Origin: DATATB01 sp036268995 | GTDB lineage: Bacteria; Planctomycetota; Planctomycetia; Pirellulales; PNKZ01 | NCBI GenBank assembly: GCA_036268995.1 | Contig: DATATB010000012.1 | Location: forward strand, 1-21,572 | DNA: 21,572 nt | Direction of reading: 5' to 3' | Part shown: positions 7,485 to 14,227 of the stretch, in pieces | How the letters are laid out: the number at the start of each line of letters is the position of its first letter | How positions within the stretch are numbered: the first letter of the stretch is position 1 | The notes under the pieces: generated by a model | The model's input: the letters and a program-made list of their open reading frames with translations, nothing else | Database searches by the model: none | What the model was told of the DNA's origin: nothing | Made by a program: the position numbers and the translations under genes

Positions 7485-8498
7485 TTAGATCTGCCGGCCC
7501 AGCGCGTTGCCGACCTTGCGGCAGAGTTGCATGGTCTCGGCAAACTGCTCGACGGTGAGCGATTGATAGCCGTCGCTCATCGCATTCTCGGGATCGCAAT
7601 GCACTTCGAGGATCAAGCCGTCGGCGCCGGCGGCGACGCTGGCCGCCGCCATTTGCGGCACCAGGTACGTATGGCCCGTGCCGTGGCTGGGATCCACCAC
7701 GACCGGCAAATGCGTCTTGGAGTGCAGGTAAATCACCGAGGCCAGGGGCAGCGTGAATCGCGTGTGCGTCTCGAACGTGCGGATGCCTCGCTCGCAGAGA
7801 ATCACTTGCGGATTGCCAGCGTCGAGAATGTACTCGGCCGCCAATAGCAGCTCTTCCATGGTCGCGCTGGGGCCGCGCTTGAGCAGCACGGGCTGGGCCT
7901 GTTTGCCCACCGCTTCCAGCAGGCGATAGTTCTGCATGTTGCGCGCGCCGATTTGCAGCACGTCGGCATACCGGGCCACGACGTCGACGTCTTCGGTCGC
8001 CAACACTTCGGTCACCACCGCCAGGCCAGTGGCGTCGCGGGCGGCGGCTAGCAGCTTGAGCCCCTCTTCCTTCAGGCCTTGGAAACTGTAGGGACTCGTG
8101 CGCGGCTTGTACGCGCCGCCGCGCAGCGCGGTGGCGCCTGCGGCCTTGACGCCGATGGCCGTGGTGAGGATCTGCTCTTCGTTTTCGACCGAGCACGGCC
8201 CGGCGATCACGCCGATGTGATTGCCGCCGACGCGCAGGTCCCGCGCGGTGACCACGGTGGGCTCGCTTTTGACCTCGCGGCTGGCGATCTTGTAGGGGGC
8301 CAGGATCGGCACGACTTCCGATACGCCCGGCCCGCTCTCCAGGCTTTCTTTCAGGCCGTCAGTTTCGGCGCCGATGGCCGCGACCACGGTCCGCTCGACG
8401 CCGTACAGCACGTGGGGCTTGAGCCCCAGGCCTTCAATCCGCTCGACCATGTGGTTGACCTCCGCCGGGGTCGCATTCTTTTTCATCACCACGATCAC
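7485..8498 (-). CDS. aroF: 3-deoxy-7-phosphoheptulonate (DAHP) synthase, type I beta with N-terminal regulatory domain
   Basis: DAHP synthase condenses phosphoenolpyruvate with erythrose 4-phosphate, the first step of the shikimate pathway. The GTG at 8498 gives 337 residues, matching Thermotoga/Bacillus-type enzymes (about 338); a GGAGAG lies 9 bases upstream, and the start VIVVMKKNATPAEV matches the family N-terminus. An ATG at 8588 would add 30 residues encoded across a terminator and is rejected. Residues 1-70 form the ferredoxin-like (ACT-type) regulatory domain that in relatives mediates feedback inhibition by an aromatic amino acid. The barrel carries GPCSVE (100-105) with metal ligand Cys102, RGGAYKPRTSPYSFQG (126-141), QIGARNMQN (182-190), KRG (207-209) and DPSHGTGH (269-276). 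The symbol aroF is generic for this class; aroG/aroA would be equivalent. Confidence 0.93.
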   Translation of the reverse strand: MIVVMKKNATPAEVNHMVERIEGLGLKPHVLYGVERTVVAAIGAETDGLKESLESGPGVSEVVPILAPYKIASREVKSEPTVVTARDLRVGGNHIGVIAGPCSVENEEQILTTAIGVKAAGATALRGGAYKPRTSPYSFQGLKEEGLKLLAAARDATGLAVVTEVLATEDVDVVARYADVLQIGARNMQNYRLLEAVGKQAQPVLLKRGPSATMEELLLAAEYILDAGNPQVILCERGIRTFETHTRFTLPLASVIYLHSKTHLPVVVDPSHGTGHTYLVPQMAAASVAAGADGLILEVHCDPENAMSDGYQSLTVEQFAETMQLCRKVGNALGRQI

Positions 8499-8541
8499 TG
8501 CTGAAAGCTCTCCTGCGCTTGGGCACGTGCGCTCTGCAAAC

Positions 8542-8567
8542 AAAAAAACCGCGACCGGTGGTCGCGG
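8542..8567 (-). terminator. Intrinsic terminator between sigma factor and DAHP synthase genes
   Basis: On the minus strand a perfect 8-bp stem (arms at 8567-8560 and 8556-8549, CCGCGACC/GGTCGCGG, 3-base loop) is followed directly by seven Ts (8548-8542). This is a textbook rho-independent terminator. It sits 37 bases past the sigma factor stop (8605) and ends 43 bases before the DAHP synthase GTG, so it should end the sigma transcript. Because no clear promoter fits between it and the GTG, it could also act as an attenuator of read-through into aroF. Confidence 0.8.
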
Positions 8568-8604
8568 CCCGGGATGGATGCCAATCACTTCTGGCGCCGG
8601 CTGT

Positions 8605-9240
8605 TTACGGCGGCGAGGTTTCGTTGTGGGTGCGCCGCATTTTTTCGCGGGCGCGGCTCAACGTCGGGCCGATGCTATTTTCGGGCATGCCGATCGCTGA
8701 GCTGATCTGCTGATAGCTCTTGCCTTCCAAATGATATAACCGCACGACCTCGGCTTCTGCTTCGCCGAGCCCGTCGAGCAATCGCTTGACTTCTTCCTGG
8801 TCGCTGATGCGCTGCTCGGGCGTCTCGCCGTTGCCTGCGGTCGCACTGGCGAGATTTGCACCACCGGACATGAAACCGCCCGCGGTCACACTGCCCGCCG
8901 CAACACTGCCGGCGGCCGGAGTGAGCGACGCTGCGGTCTTGCGCTCGAGCAAAGCTTTGACCACCACGCGACGGGCAATCACGGTCAGATACGTGGCCAG
9001 GCTGCTTTGCCCACGGAAATGCCGCATGACGGCAAAGTCGTCCTTGATGATGGCCAAAAAGACCTCGGCGCTCAGGTCCTCGCGGTCTTCGGTGGTGAGC
9101 CGGACGCTGCGTGCCGTGGCCGTGTGATTGGCGACGTGAACCACCAGGCCCATGAAACGATCGACGAAGTCTTCCCAGGCCTTGGGCTGACGCGCTAAGC
9201 AGCGATCGAGCAGGTTGCGATCAAATTCCGATAAACCCAC
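8605..9240 (-). CDS. RNA polymerase sigma factor, sigma-70/ECF-like
   Basis: The GTG at 9240 gives 211 residues (VGLSEFDRNLL...) with GAGG about 8 bases upstream; the ATG at 9306 adds an unlikely 22 residues. Residues 10-100 are sigma region 2: AWEDFVDRFMGLVVHVA, DLSAEVFLAIIKDDFAVMRHFRG and SSLATYLTVIARRVVVKALL, the last being the promoter-melting and -10-contacting segment. Residues 142-200 are region 4: EQRISDQEEVKRLLDGLGEAEAEVVRLYHLEGKSYQQISSAIGMPENSIGPTLSRAREKMR, a clear helix-turn-helix. There is no region 3, so the architecture is ECF-like. Between them lies an unusually Ala/Gly/Ser-rich linker (about 103-140). No anti-sigma gene is adjacent, so its regulator is not evident. Confidence 0.88.
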   Translation of the reverse strand: MGLSEFDRNLLDRCLARQPKAWEDFVDRFMGLVVHVANHTATARSVRLTTEDREDLSAEVFLAIIKDDFAVMRHFRGQSSLATYLTVIARRVVVKALLERKTAASLTPAAGSVAAGSVTAGGFMSGGANLASATAGNGETPEQRISDQEEVKRLLDGLGEAEAEVVRLYHLEGKSYQQISSAIGMPENSIGPTLSRAREKMRRTHNETSPP

Positions 9241-9422
9241 GGCGCGGAACCTCGTGCGGCCGATGCAACCAGCGGGGCCGCCCCCGACGCCAGTCTGGGC
9301 GCCCAATCAAGGCGCACAGTGGCCGGGCAACGTCTTCCCGTGTGCGAATGTCCCCGTTACCGATTTGCCCGGATCCGATTCTTCGCGTCTGCGAGAAGCC
9401 TCGCAAAGGCCGTTGCTCTCTG

Positions 9423-9451
9423 ATTTTAAGTTCGGGCAGATAGCGAAGCAA
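9423..9451 (-). promoter_or_regulatory. Candidate sigma-70 promoter for the sigma factor gene
   Basis: On the minus strand TTGCTT (9451-9446) and TAAAAT (9428-9423, five of six consensus) are separated by exactly 17 bases. The leader to the GTG at 9240 would be about 175 bases. The leader is GC-rich and I recognise no riboswitch in it. Confidence 0.5.
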
Positions 9452-9550
9452 GCCTTGGCCGGCGGCAAAAGCCGCTTTGTTGTCCGGGGCTGGCGCCAGC
9501 GCCCAGGCAATTGCCGGCCCAGTGCTGCGGCCGGCCCTAAATCGGCAGGT

Positions 9551-9577
9551 TCAAGTACTTGGAAACCAAGCACTTGA
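9551..9577. promoter_or_regulatory. Inverted repeat overlapping the fdxA -35 box, candidate operator
   Basis: TCAAGTACTTGG (9551-9562), AAA, CCAAGCACTTGA (9566-9577) is an inverted repeat with 11 of 12 positions matched. Its right arm overlaps the TTGACA at 9574-9579. This geometry fits a dimeric regulator that would block or recruit polymerase at the fdxA promoter; a transcript hairpin role is unlikely because it lies upstream of the predicted start. Confidence 0.5.
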
Positions 9578-9602
9578 CACTTTTTTACTCAGCGTGTTGA
9601 AT
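9574..9602 (+). promoter_or_regulatory. Candidate sigma-70 promoter of fdxA
   Basis: A perfect -35 TTGACA (9574-9579) and a -10 TTGAAT (9597-9602, four of six) are separated by 17 bases. The ferredoxin ATG at 9706 lies about 97 bases downstream of the predicted start. The rest of the 465-base spacer from 9241 to 9705 holds the divergent sigma-gene promoter and no gene I can support. Confidence 0.6.
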
Positions 9603-9705
9603 ACGCGCGGCAGTCTGTGGCCCGCACGGCGGGGCCGACGAGTCGGGTGCCTGGCGGGGCTCGAAATGCCGCCAACAGCGATTCAGCAAAAGGAGAAATG
9701 CGTCA

Positions 9706-9987
9706 ATGACCCACGTTGTTTGCGAACCGTGTTTCGGCTGCAAGTACACGGATTGCGTGGTCGTTTGCCCCGTCGAGTGCTTCTACGAGGGCGATAAAAT
9801 CCTTTATATCCACCCGGACGAATGCATTGATTGCGAGGCCTGCGTGCCCGAGTGCCCGGTGGAAGCGATCTTTCATGAAGACAATGTGCCGGAAGAGTGG
9901 AAGGATTTCACCGCACTGAACGCCGAAATGGCTTCGCAGTGCCCGGTGATTACCGAAAAGAAAGAGCCGCTGGCAGGCGCCGAGTAA
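9706..9987 (+). CDS. fdxA: 7Fe ferredoxin, FdxA type
   Basis: This 93-residue electron carrier starts at the ATG at 9706, preceded by AAAGGAG 10 bases upstream. It matches the Azotobacter FdI/FdxA family: C9-x2-C12-x4-C17-x3-C21-P, C25, then C40-x2-C43-x2-C46-x3-C50-P. By family analogy C9, C17 and C50 bind a [3Fe-4S] cluster and C21, C40, C43 and C46 bind a [4Fe-4S] cluster, with C12 and C25 free. An additional Cys6 is present that I do not expect in this family. The tail (FHEDNVPEEW, NAEMASQCPVITEKKEPLAGAE) is also family-typical. It is a low-potential cytoplasmic carrier; its partner is not in the window. It is a single gene, bounded downstream by a 12-bp-stem palindrome. Confidence 0.95.
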   Translation: MTHVVCEPCFGCKYTDCVVVCPVECFYEGDKILYIHPDECIDCEACVPECPVEAIFHEDNVPEEWKDFTALNAEMASQCPVITEKKEPLAGAE

Positions 9988-10037
9988 ACGCGGCCAGGCA
10001 GAACCTCCGCGGTTCGCCGTGCTTCACGCTATCGTGT

Positions 10038-10064
10038 CATGGCCACGCGTCCCGCGTGGCCATG
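10038..10064. terminator. 12-bp perfect hairpin between convergent fdxA and HNH genes
   Basis: CATGGCCACGCG (10038-10049), loop TCC, CGCGTGGCCATG (10053-10064). It lies 50 bases past the fdxA stop and 76 bases past the end of the convergent HNH gene, so it could stop transcription from both sides. Neither flank has a T-run, so it may instead be a dispersed palindromic repeat. Confidence 0.5.
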
Positions 10065-10140
10065 CTCGTTTCCGGCTGCAACGCTGCGCTCGAATTCCGG
10101 CAATTCGACCGTGGTTTTCTTCCGTTGTTGGGCAACGCCC

Positions 10141-10776
10141 TTACTTCAGATCCACCGACCAGTACGCGTTGTCCAGGAAGGTCTTCCAGCTCTCGTACTT
10201 GGGATTGCCGAGCTTGAGGCTCAATAGCGGGCTGCGCTTGGGCTTGATGGGGTGGCGAATCAGGTGCATGTGGGCTTCTTGCGGCGTGCGGCCCCCTTTT
10301 TTCACGTTGCACTTCACGCAACTGCAGACGATGTTCTCCCAGTTCGTGTCGCCGCCGCGGCTGCGAGGAATGACGTGGTCCAGGCTTAATTCGCAGGTGG
10401 GGAACCGCTTGCCGCAGTATTGGCAACGATTGCCGTCGCGAGCGAAAATGTTGCGGCGGTTGAAGCGCACCGCCTGCTTGGGCAGCCGATCGTAAAATAG
10501 CAGCCGAATCACGCGCGGCACCTGGATCTCGAAATTGACCGCGCGGATCCAGTCGTCGTGCGGCTCTTTGAAGCTGGCTTTCAGCTCGCTGATTTCGCGC
10601 CACGAATCGAAGTTGTAGTTGGCAAATTGCCCCTGCTCGAGATGCACCACCTCGGCCAGGTCGCGGAACAGCAGCGTGAAGGCCCGGCGCACGTTGATGA
10701 CGTGCACGGCCATGTAAAACCGGTTGAGCACCAGCACGCTGGTGCTGAGTGGGTCCGACATCGCCACACTTGCCAT
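10141..10776 (-). CDS. HNH endonuclease
   Basis: The ATG at 10776 has GGAGG 6 bases upstream and gives 211 residues; the ATG at 10800 lies ahead of that Shine-Dalgarno. The HNH nuclease core is at residues about 108-170: RRNIFARDGNRCQYCGKRF with the zinc pair C118/C121, LDHVIPRSRGG with Asp133-His134, NWENIV around Asn146-Asn148, and the second zinc pair C153/C156 followed by Asn157. The N-terminal 100 residues (VLNRFYMAVHVINVRRAFTLLFRDLAEVV) are conserved in stand-alone HNH proteins of this kind but have no named function. No methyltransferase, transposase or Cas gene is adjacent, so it is not visibly part of a restriction system. Confidence 0.9.
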   Translation of the reverse strand: MASVAMSDPLSTSVLVLNRFYMAVHVINVRRAFTLLFRDLAEVVHLEQGQFANYNFDSWREISELKASFKEPHDDWIRAVNFEIQVPRVIRLLFYDRLPKQAVRFNRRNIFARDGNRCQYCGKRFPTCELSLDHVIPRSRGGDTNWENIVCSCVKCNVKKGGRTPQEAHMHLIRHPIKPKRSPLLSLKLGNPKYESWKTFLDNAYWSVDLK

Positions 10777-10800
10777 GAAAGCCTCCAGGAAACACGACAA

Positions 10801-11243
10801 TCTACCGCCCGAAGCGCCAGCGGCACGACCGGGCGTCCACGGATCGCGGGCGCGGCGTTCAAGGCCAGTCCTGTCACCGAGTCGTCTGGCCCTGCTTCGC
10901 CGCGGCCGCCGCCTCCGGCAGGTACCGGCTAGCGCGGTTGGGCACGTTCATTCCTGGGAATTTGACTCCCTTGCAAATTTTAGTGACTGGGACGGCAATT
11001 GGCTACTTTTTTGCTTGCGTCTTGGCGCAGGCCCCCATCAAAACGCGCCATGCCGCCGGTCCGCGCCAAGCGCTCCGGTAGCCCGAGCCAGTCCAACCCG
11101 GCCGGAAAAAAGGGGCAACCAGGCGATTGCCGCTCCGCGGCCGCCGGTTTGGCAAACTGCGCCGGATCGTGCTGTCAAGAGGAATTCGCCGCCGCGGACT
11201 GGCTGAGTTGGGTTCGCAAGCGCACGAATTTCTGCAAGACGAC
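10801..11243. other. Long intergenic region without a supported gene
   Basis: Between the HNH start and the promoter of the next gene I find no frame with protein-like composition plus a ribosome binding site. There is an AT-richer patch around 10958-11015 (TTGACTCC, TTGCAAATTTTAGTG) that could hold promoter elements for the HNH gene, but no -35/-10 pair with proper spacing could be read. A short plus-strand frame at 10999-11310 has Cys/Arg-rich shadow composition. Confidence 0.5.
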
Positions 11244-11273
11244 TTGCCGCGGCTTGGAAGTTGTCATTAGGAT
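11244..11273 (+). promoter_or_regulatory. Candidate promoter for the small CxxC protein
   Basis: TTGCCG (11244-11249) and TAGGAT (11268-11273) are separated by 18 bases, about 70 bases before the ATG at 11344. Both boxes are imperfect. Confidence 0.3.
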
Positions 11274-11343
11274 GAACTGCGTCGTTGGTCGTTCATTCAC
11301 CCGCGTCTAGTGCGACGCGCGTCTTCGCCGGGAGCCTTTTCCA

Positions 11344-11652
11344 ATGATCCATTACGCGTGTGATCTCTGTAAGCGGCCTCTCGATCCGGAAGACGACCTG
11401 CGATACGTCGTGAAACTCGAAGTCTACGCGGCCTTCGATCCGCTGGCCCTGGAAGATCACGACGACGATCGCGACAACCTGCAGGACTTGCACGAGATTC
11501 TCGAACGCATCGACGACGCCGCCAGCGACCAGATCGGCGACGACGTCTATCAGACCATGCGTTTCGATCTGTGCCCCGAGTGCCGCAAAAAGTTCCTCAA
11601 GAACCCGCTCGGGCGAAAAGCCAGCGAACAGTTCGACTTCAGCAAGAACTGA
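11344..11652 (+). CDS. Small putative zinc-binding protein, two CxxC motifs
   Basis: This 102-residue protein starts at the ATG at 11344; GGGAG lies about 9 bases upstream. It has C6-x2-C9 at the N-terminus (YACDLCKRPL) and C77-x2-C80 (FDLCPECRKKF) near the C-terminus, which together would make one four-Cys zinc site. The middle (about 36-66) is strongly acidic, with runs of Asp (EDHDDDRDN, RIDDAASD) and helical propensity. There is no recognised family name. The pattern of paired knuckles flanking an acidic helix is reminiscent of small RNA-polymerase or ribosome-associated zinc proteins, but that is speculation. It is followed by an inverted pair of 20-nt hairpin repeats. Confidence 0.8.
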   Translation: MIHYACDLCKRPLDPEDDLRYVVKLEVYAAFDPLALEDHDDDRDNLQDLHEILERIDDAASDQIGDDVYQTMRFDLCPECRKKFLKNPLGRKASEQFDFSKN

Positions 11653-11678
11653 AGCCCGAGCCAGCGCTGGGACTTTAG

Positions 11679-11738
11679 CGGAAGTCGTGAGGCTTCCGGC
11701 GAACGTGCCTGCAGGCTTCGGAATTTTCACGAATTCCG
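11679..11738. repeat. Inverted pair of 20-nt GTGA-loop hairpins (REP-like)
   Basis: Unit 1 (11679-11698): arms CGGAAGTC / GGCTTCCG with tetraloop GTGA. Unit 2 (11719-11738): arms CGGAATTT / GAATTCCG with loop TCAC, the complement of GTGA, so it is the same element in reverse orientation. They are 20 bases apart in the spacer between the CxxC gene and the nuclease gene. The foot tetranucleotide is degenerate here (TTAG at 11675-11678). Confidence 0.8.
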
Positions 11739-11768
11739 GTACTGGGCCACGATGCTCCGATCTCGCCC

Positions 11769-12308
11769 ATGAGCAAACGCCGGCTGCGACCCGCTCGCCC
11801 AGCGCGCCTCGTCGTGTGGTTGGTGGCCGGGGTACTGGTTTCGATTCGGGCCTGCCAGTCCCTCGAACCGCCGCCGGCTCCGCCGGCCGACGTTTCGGCT
11901 GAGCACGACTATGGCGTGGCGCGCGTGGTCGATGGCGACACCTTCCTGCTCGACAACCACACGCGCGTGCGGCTGATCGGCGTCGACGCGCCGGAAACAG
12001 TCAAGCCGCATCATCCGATCGAACCCTGGGGGCCGGAGGCCAGCCGCTTCAGTCATCAGTTTCTCGACGGCAAGCGCGTGCGTCTGGAGTTCGACCACGA
12101 ACGGCGCGACCGCTACGGCCGGCTGCTGGCCTATGTTTGGGTCGGGAACCGCATGCTCAACGAAGAGCTGCTGCGCGCCGGCCTGGCGCGCTACGAGCCG
12201 CAGTACCACTATTCGCGCGACAAAAAACTACGCTTCCAGCAGCTTGAGAGCGCAGCCCGCGCCGCCGGCCGCGGCATCTGGTCCACGCACAGCGATCGAT
12301 CGCCCTGA
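11769..12308 (+). CDS. Exported thermonuclease-like (SNase family) protein
   Basis: This 179-residue protein has an N-terminal membrane segment (LVVWLVAGVLVSIRAC, 14-29), acting as a signal or anchor, then a Pro-rich spacer and a staphylococcal-nuclease OB-fold domain (about 47-172). Catalytic residues map well: Asp55/Asp57 in VDGDTF, Arg68 in RVRLIGVDAPE, Asp73, Glu76, and Arg118 in DRYGRLLAYV, equivalent to Staphylococcus Asp19/Asp21/Arg35/Asp40/Glu43/Arg87. It therefore should be an active calcium-dependent nuclease for DNA/RNA at or outside the membrane. Cys29 follows VSIRA, which is a poor lipobox. The ribosome binding site is weak. Confidence 0.88.
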   Translation: MSKRRLRPARPARLVVWLVAGVLVSIRACQSLEPPPAPPADVSAEHDYGVARVVDGDTFLLDNHTRVRLIGVDAPETVKPHHPIEPWGPEASRFSHQFLDGKRVRLEFDHERRDRYGRLLAYVWVGNRMLNEELLRAGLARYEPQYHYSRDKKLRFQQLESAARAAGRGIWSTHSDRSP

Positions 12309-12400
12309 CGCAACCGCGCCGTCAGTTTGTGTCGGCCGCGTGCAGGCGTTAAGCTGCCTCACAGTCTTTCCGGCCGGCGCCCATTGACCGAGAGCCGCGC

Positions 12401-14164
12401 ATGCTGCTGGGGCCTATCTTTTCGCTGGAACTGGTCACCTGCGCGCGGCGCGGCCGATATTATCTGCTGCGCATCCTGTATGCCCTCGTGCTGTTGTTCA
12501 CGCTGGCCGTTACGTATCAAACGTCGCAAGTGCGGCAGCCGTTTGCCGGCATTCACGGCGTGGCCAACGTCGCGCGAGATTTTTTCGAAGCCTTTGGCGT
12601 CCTGCAAGTGCTGGCCATTCTGCTGCTGGGGCCGGCCATGGTTGCCGGCACGATTGCGCAGGAGCGCGAGCGGCGCACGATCGAATACCTGTTCACCAGC
12701 CAATTGTCCAATGCCGACATCGTGCTCGGCAAGCTGGCGGCCCGGCTGCTGAACATGGCCTTCTTGTTGACGGCCGGGATCCCCGTGCTGGCGCTGGCGA
12801 TGCTCTTGGGCGGCATCCCGCCGGCCGCCATGTTGGGCGTGTCGCTGCTGACGCTCGAGACACTCGTGGCCGTCGGCTCGTTGTCGATTGCCGTTAGCGT
12901 CGGCCGCCGGCGGACGCGCGATGCCGTGATCTCCGCCTATCTGCTGCTGGCCGCGCTGCTGATCCTGCCGGTCTTGGGTTTCCAATTGCGTTATGCGCAG
13001 CCTGGCGGATTCTGGGCCACTCTGGCCCAATGGCTCGCCGGCGCGAGCGAGCCCGTGCTTAAGCTCAATCCTTTTGCGGTATTGGCAGAAATGAACGTGC
13101 GGCCCCCGTCGGGCGAGTCGCTGGCGATGCGGTTAATGAAAATCTTTGCGGGCTATGCCGGTTTTTCGGCCGCCTGCCTGGCGTTGGCCGTGGGCACGGT
13201 GCGGCGCTCGTATGCCAGCAGCGAAGGGCGGGGTGCAGGGCGGCGCCGGCTGGCGTGGCCGGCCTGGCGGCCCCCGGTTTGGAACCGAGCGCTGGTCTGG
13301 AAGGAGATGTTTGTCGAACCGGCGCTGGGCCGCCTGGGATGGATCGGCCGGATTGCGCTGGCCGTTCTGCTGGCAGCATTGTTTCTCGGTTGGTTGGCCG
13401 CGCTGGACAACGGCTTGACCAAGAGCTATCAACGCCGGAGTTTTGTCCAGTGGACGACCATGCTCGTCTGCTGCCTGGAATGCTTCGGCCTGCTGATGGC
13501 CGCCGCCCGAGCAGCCACGTCCGTGACCAGCGAAAAGGAACGCGACTGCTGGGTCACGCTGCTGAGCACGCCGCTCTCGGCCGCCGAAATTCTGGGCGGC
13601 AAACTGTGGGGAAATCTCTATGCCATCCGCTGGGTGGCCGCCGGCGTACTGTTTTTCTGGACCGGCACGGCCGTGATCGAACCCGAGTTTGCCCCGGCCA
13701 TTCCCGTGCAACTGGCAACCTGGGCCCTGCTGCTGGTCTATGCGTCGTGCCTGGGAATCGGTTTTTCGCTCTGGTGCCGCAGCTCACTGCGGTCGATGGC
13801 CGCCACGCTCGGGCTGGCCCTGTTCGCCGGCGGCTTGTACCTGCCGTTCATCTTGCTGATCCTCGAGTTTTTGCTGACGCCGTGGGGCAACCAAGGTGTG
13901 GAATGGATCGTGATGATTCCCTGCGTTCCGTTTTTGCTAGCCTACCCGGCCGTGTTCTGGGATGGCTACCTTGCCGGCCAGCCGTTCGACCGCACTGGCA
14001 TGAGCGTCGTCACATACGTGATGGGGCTGATCGTCTATGGCTGTTTTGCGGCCCTGCTGTGGCCGGCCTTGCTCGGCCGATTCAACCAGTGGGTCGGTCG
14101 CATGACCACGGACGTCCGGCCGTGGGCTGGGCCAACGTCACGGACTCACGAATCGGAACCCTAG
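12401..14164 (+). CDS. ABC-2 type transporter permease, fused two-repeat form
   Basis: This 587-residue polytopic membrane protein has many hydrophobic segments (for example about 21-40, 66-86, 115-138, 145-168, 176-194, 250-266, 316-333, 352-372, 407-430, 434-450 and further to 560). The ABC-2 signature occurs twice: ERERRTIEYLFTSQLSNADIVLGKLAARL (about 88-115) and SEKERDCWVTLLSTPLSAAEILGGKLWGNL (about 377-406). Each half starts with a cytoplasmic amphipathic region (ELVTCARRGRYYLL; NRALVWKEMFVEP). Two permease domains thus appear joined in one chain, as a full-transporter membrane unit. Such permeases work with a separate ATPase, which is not next to it in this window. The substrate is unknown; in planctomycetes such genes are often linked to gliding/Gld-like or export systems, which is inference only. 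Confidence 0.88.
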   Translation: MLLGPIFSLELVTCARRGRYYLLRILYALVLLFTLAVTYQTSQVRQPFAGIHGVANVARDFFEAFGVLQVLAILLLGPAMVAGTIAQERERRTIEYLFTSQLSNADIVLGKLAARLLNMAFLLTAGIPVLALAMLLGGIPPAAMLGVSLLTLETLVAVGSLSIAVSVGRRRTRDAVISAYLLLAALLILPVLGFQLRYAQPGGFWATLAQWLAGASEPVLKLNPFAVLAEMNVRPPSGESLAMRLMKIFAGYAGFSAACLALAVGTVRRSYASSEGRGAGRRRLAWPAWRPPVWNRALVWKEMFVEPALGRLGWIGRIALAVLLAALFLGWLAALDNGLTKSYQRRSFVQWTTMLVCCLECFGLLMAAARAATSVTSEKERDCWVTLLSTPLSAAEILGGKLWGNLYAIRWVAAGVLFFWTGTAVIEPEFAPAIPVQLATWALLLVYASCLGIGFSLWCRSSLRSMAATLGLALFAGGLYLPFILLILEFLLTPWGNQGVEWIVMIPCVPFLLAYPAVFWDGYLAGQPFDRTGMSVVTYVMGLIVYGCFAALLWPALLGRFNQWVGRMTTDVRPWAGPTSRTHESEP

Positions 14165-14184
14165 ACTGGCAGGCTAGACGCAGC

Positions 14185-14208
14185 GGGGATTCGCACGAAT
14201 TTCGCTAC
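14185..14208. repeat. Degenerate 20-nt hairpin with CTAC foot
   Basis: GGGGATTC, GCAC, GAATTTCG (14185-14204) followed directly by CTAC (14205-14208), which is GTAG on the minus strand. It matches the loop-TCAC hairpins at 14693 and 14727 at most positions but has a decayed left arm. Confidence 0.45.
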
Positions 14209-14227
14209 TCGGCCAGCGGCGGTCGTT

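Noticed and set aside
10141..10776. Restriction-modification or Cas9-type HNH system
   Set aside because: The HNH protein stands alone, with no RuvC domain, methyltransferase or other nuclease partner beside it.
10977..10982. TAAAAT on the minus strand as -10 box for the HNH gene
   Set aside because: No recognisable -35 at 16 to 18 bases upstream.
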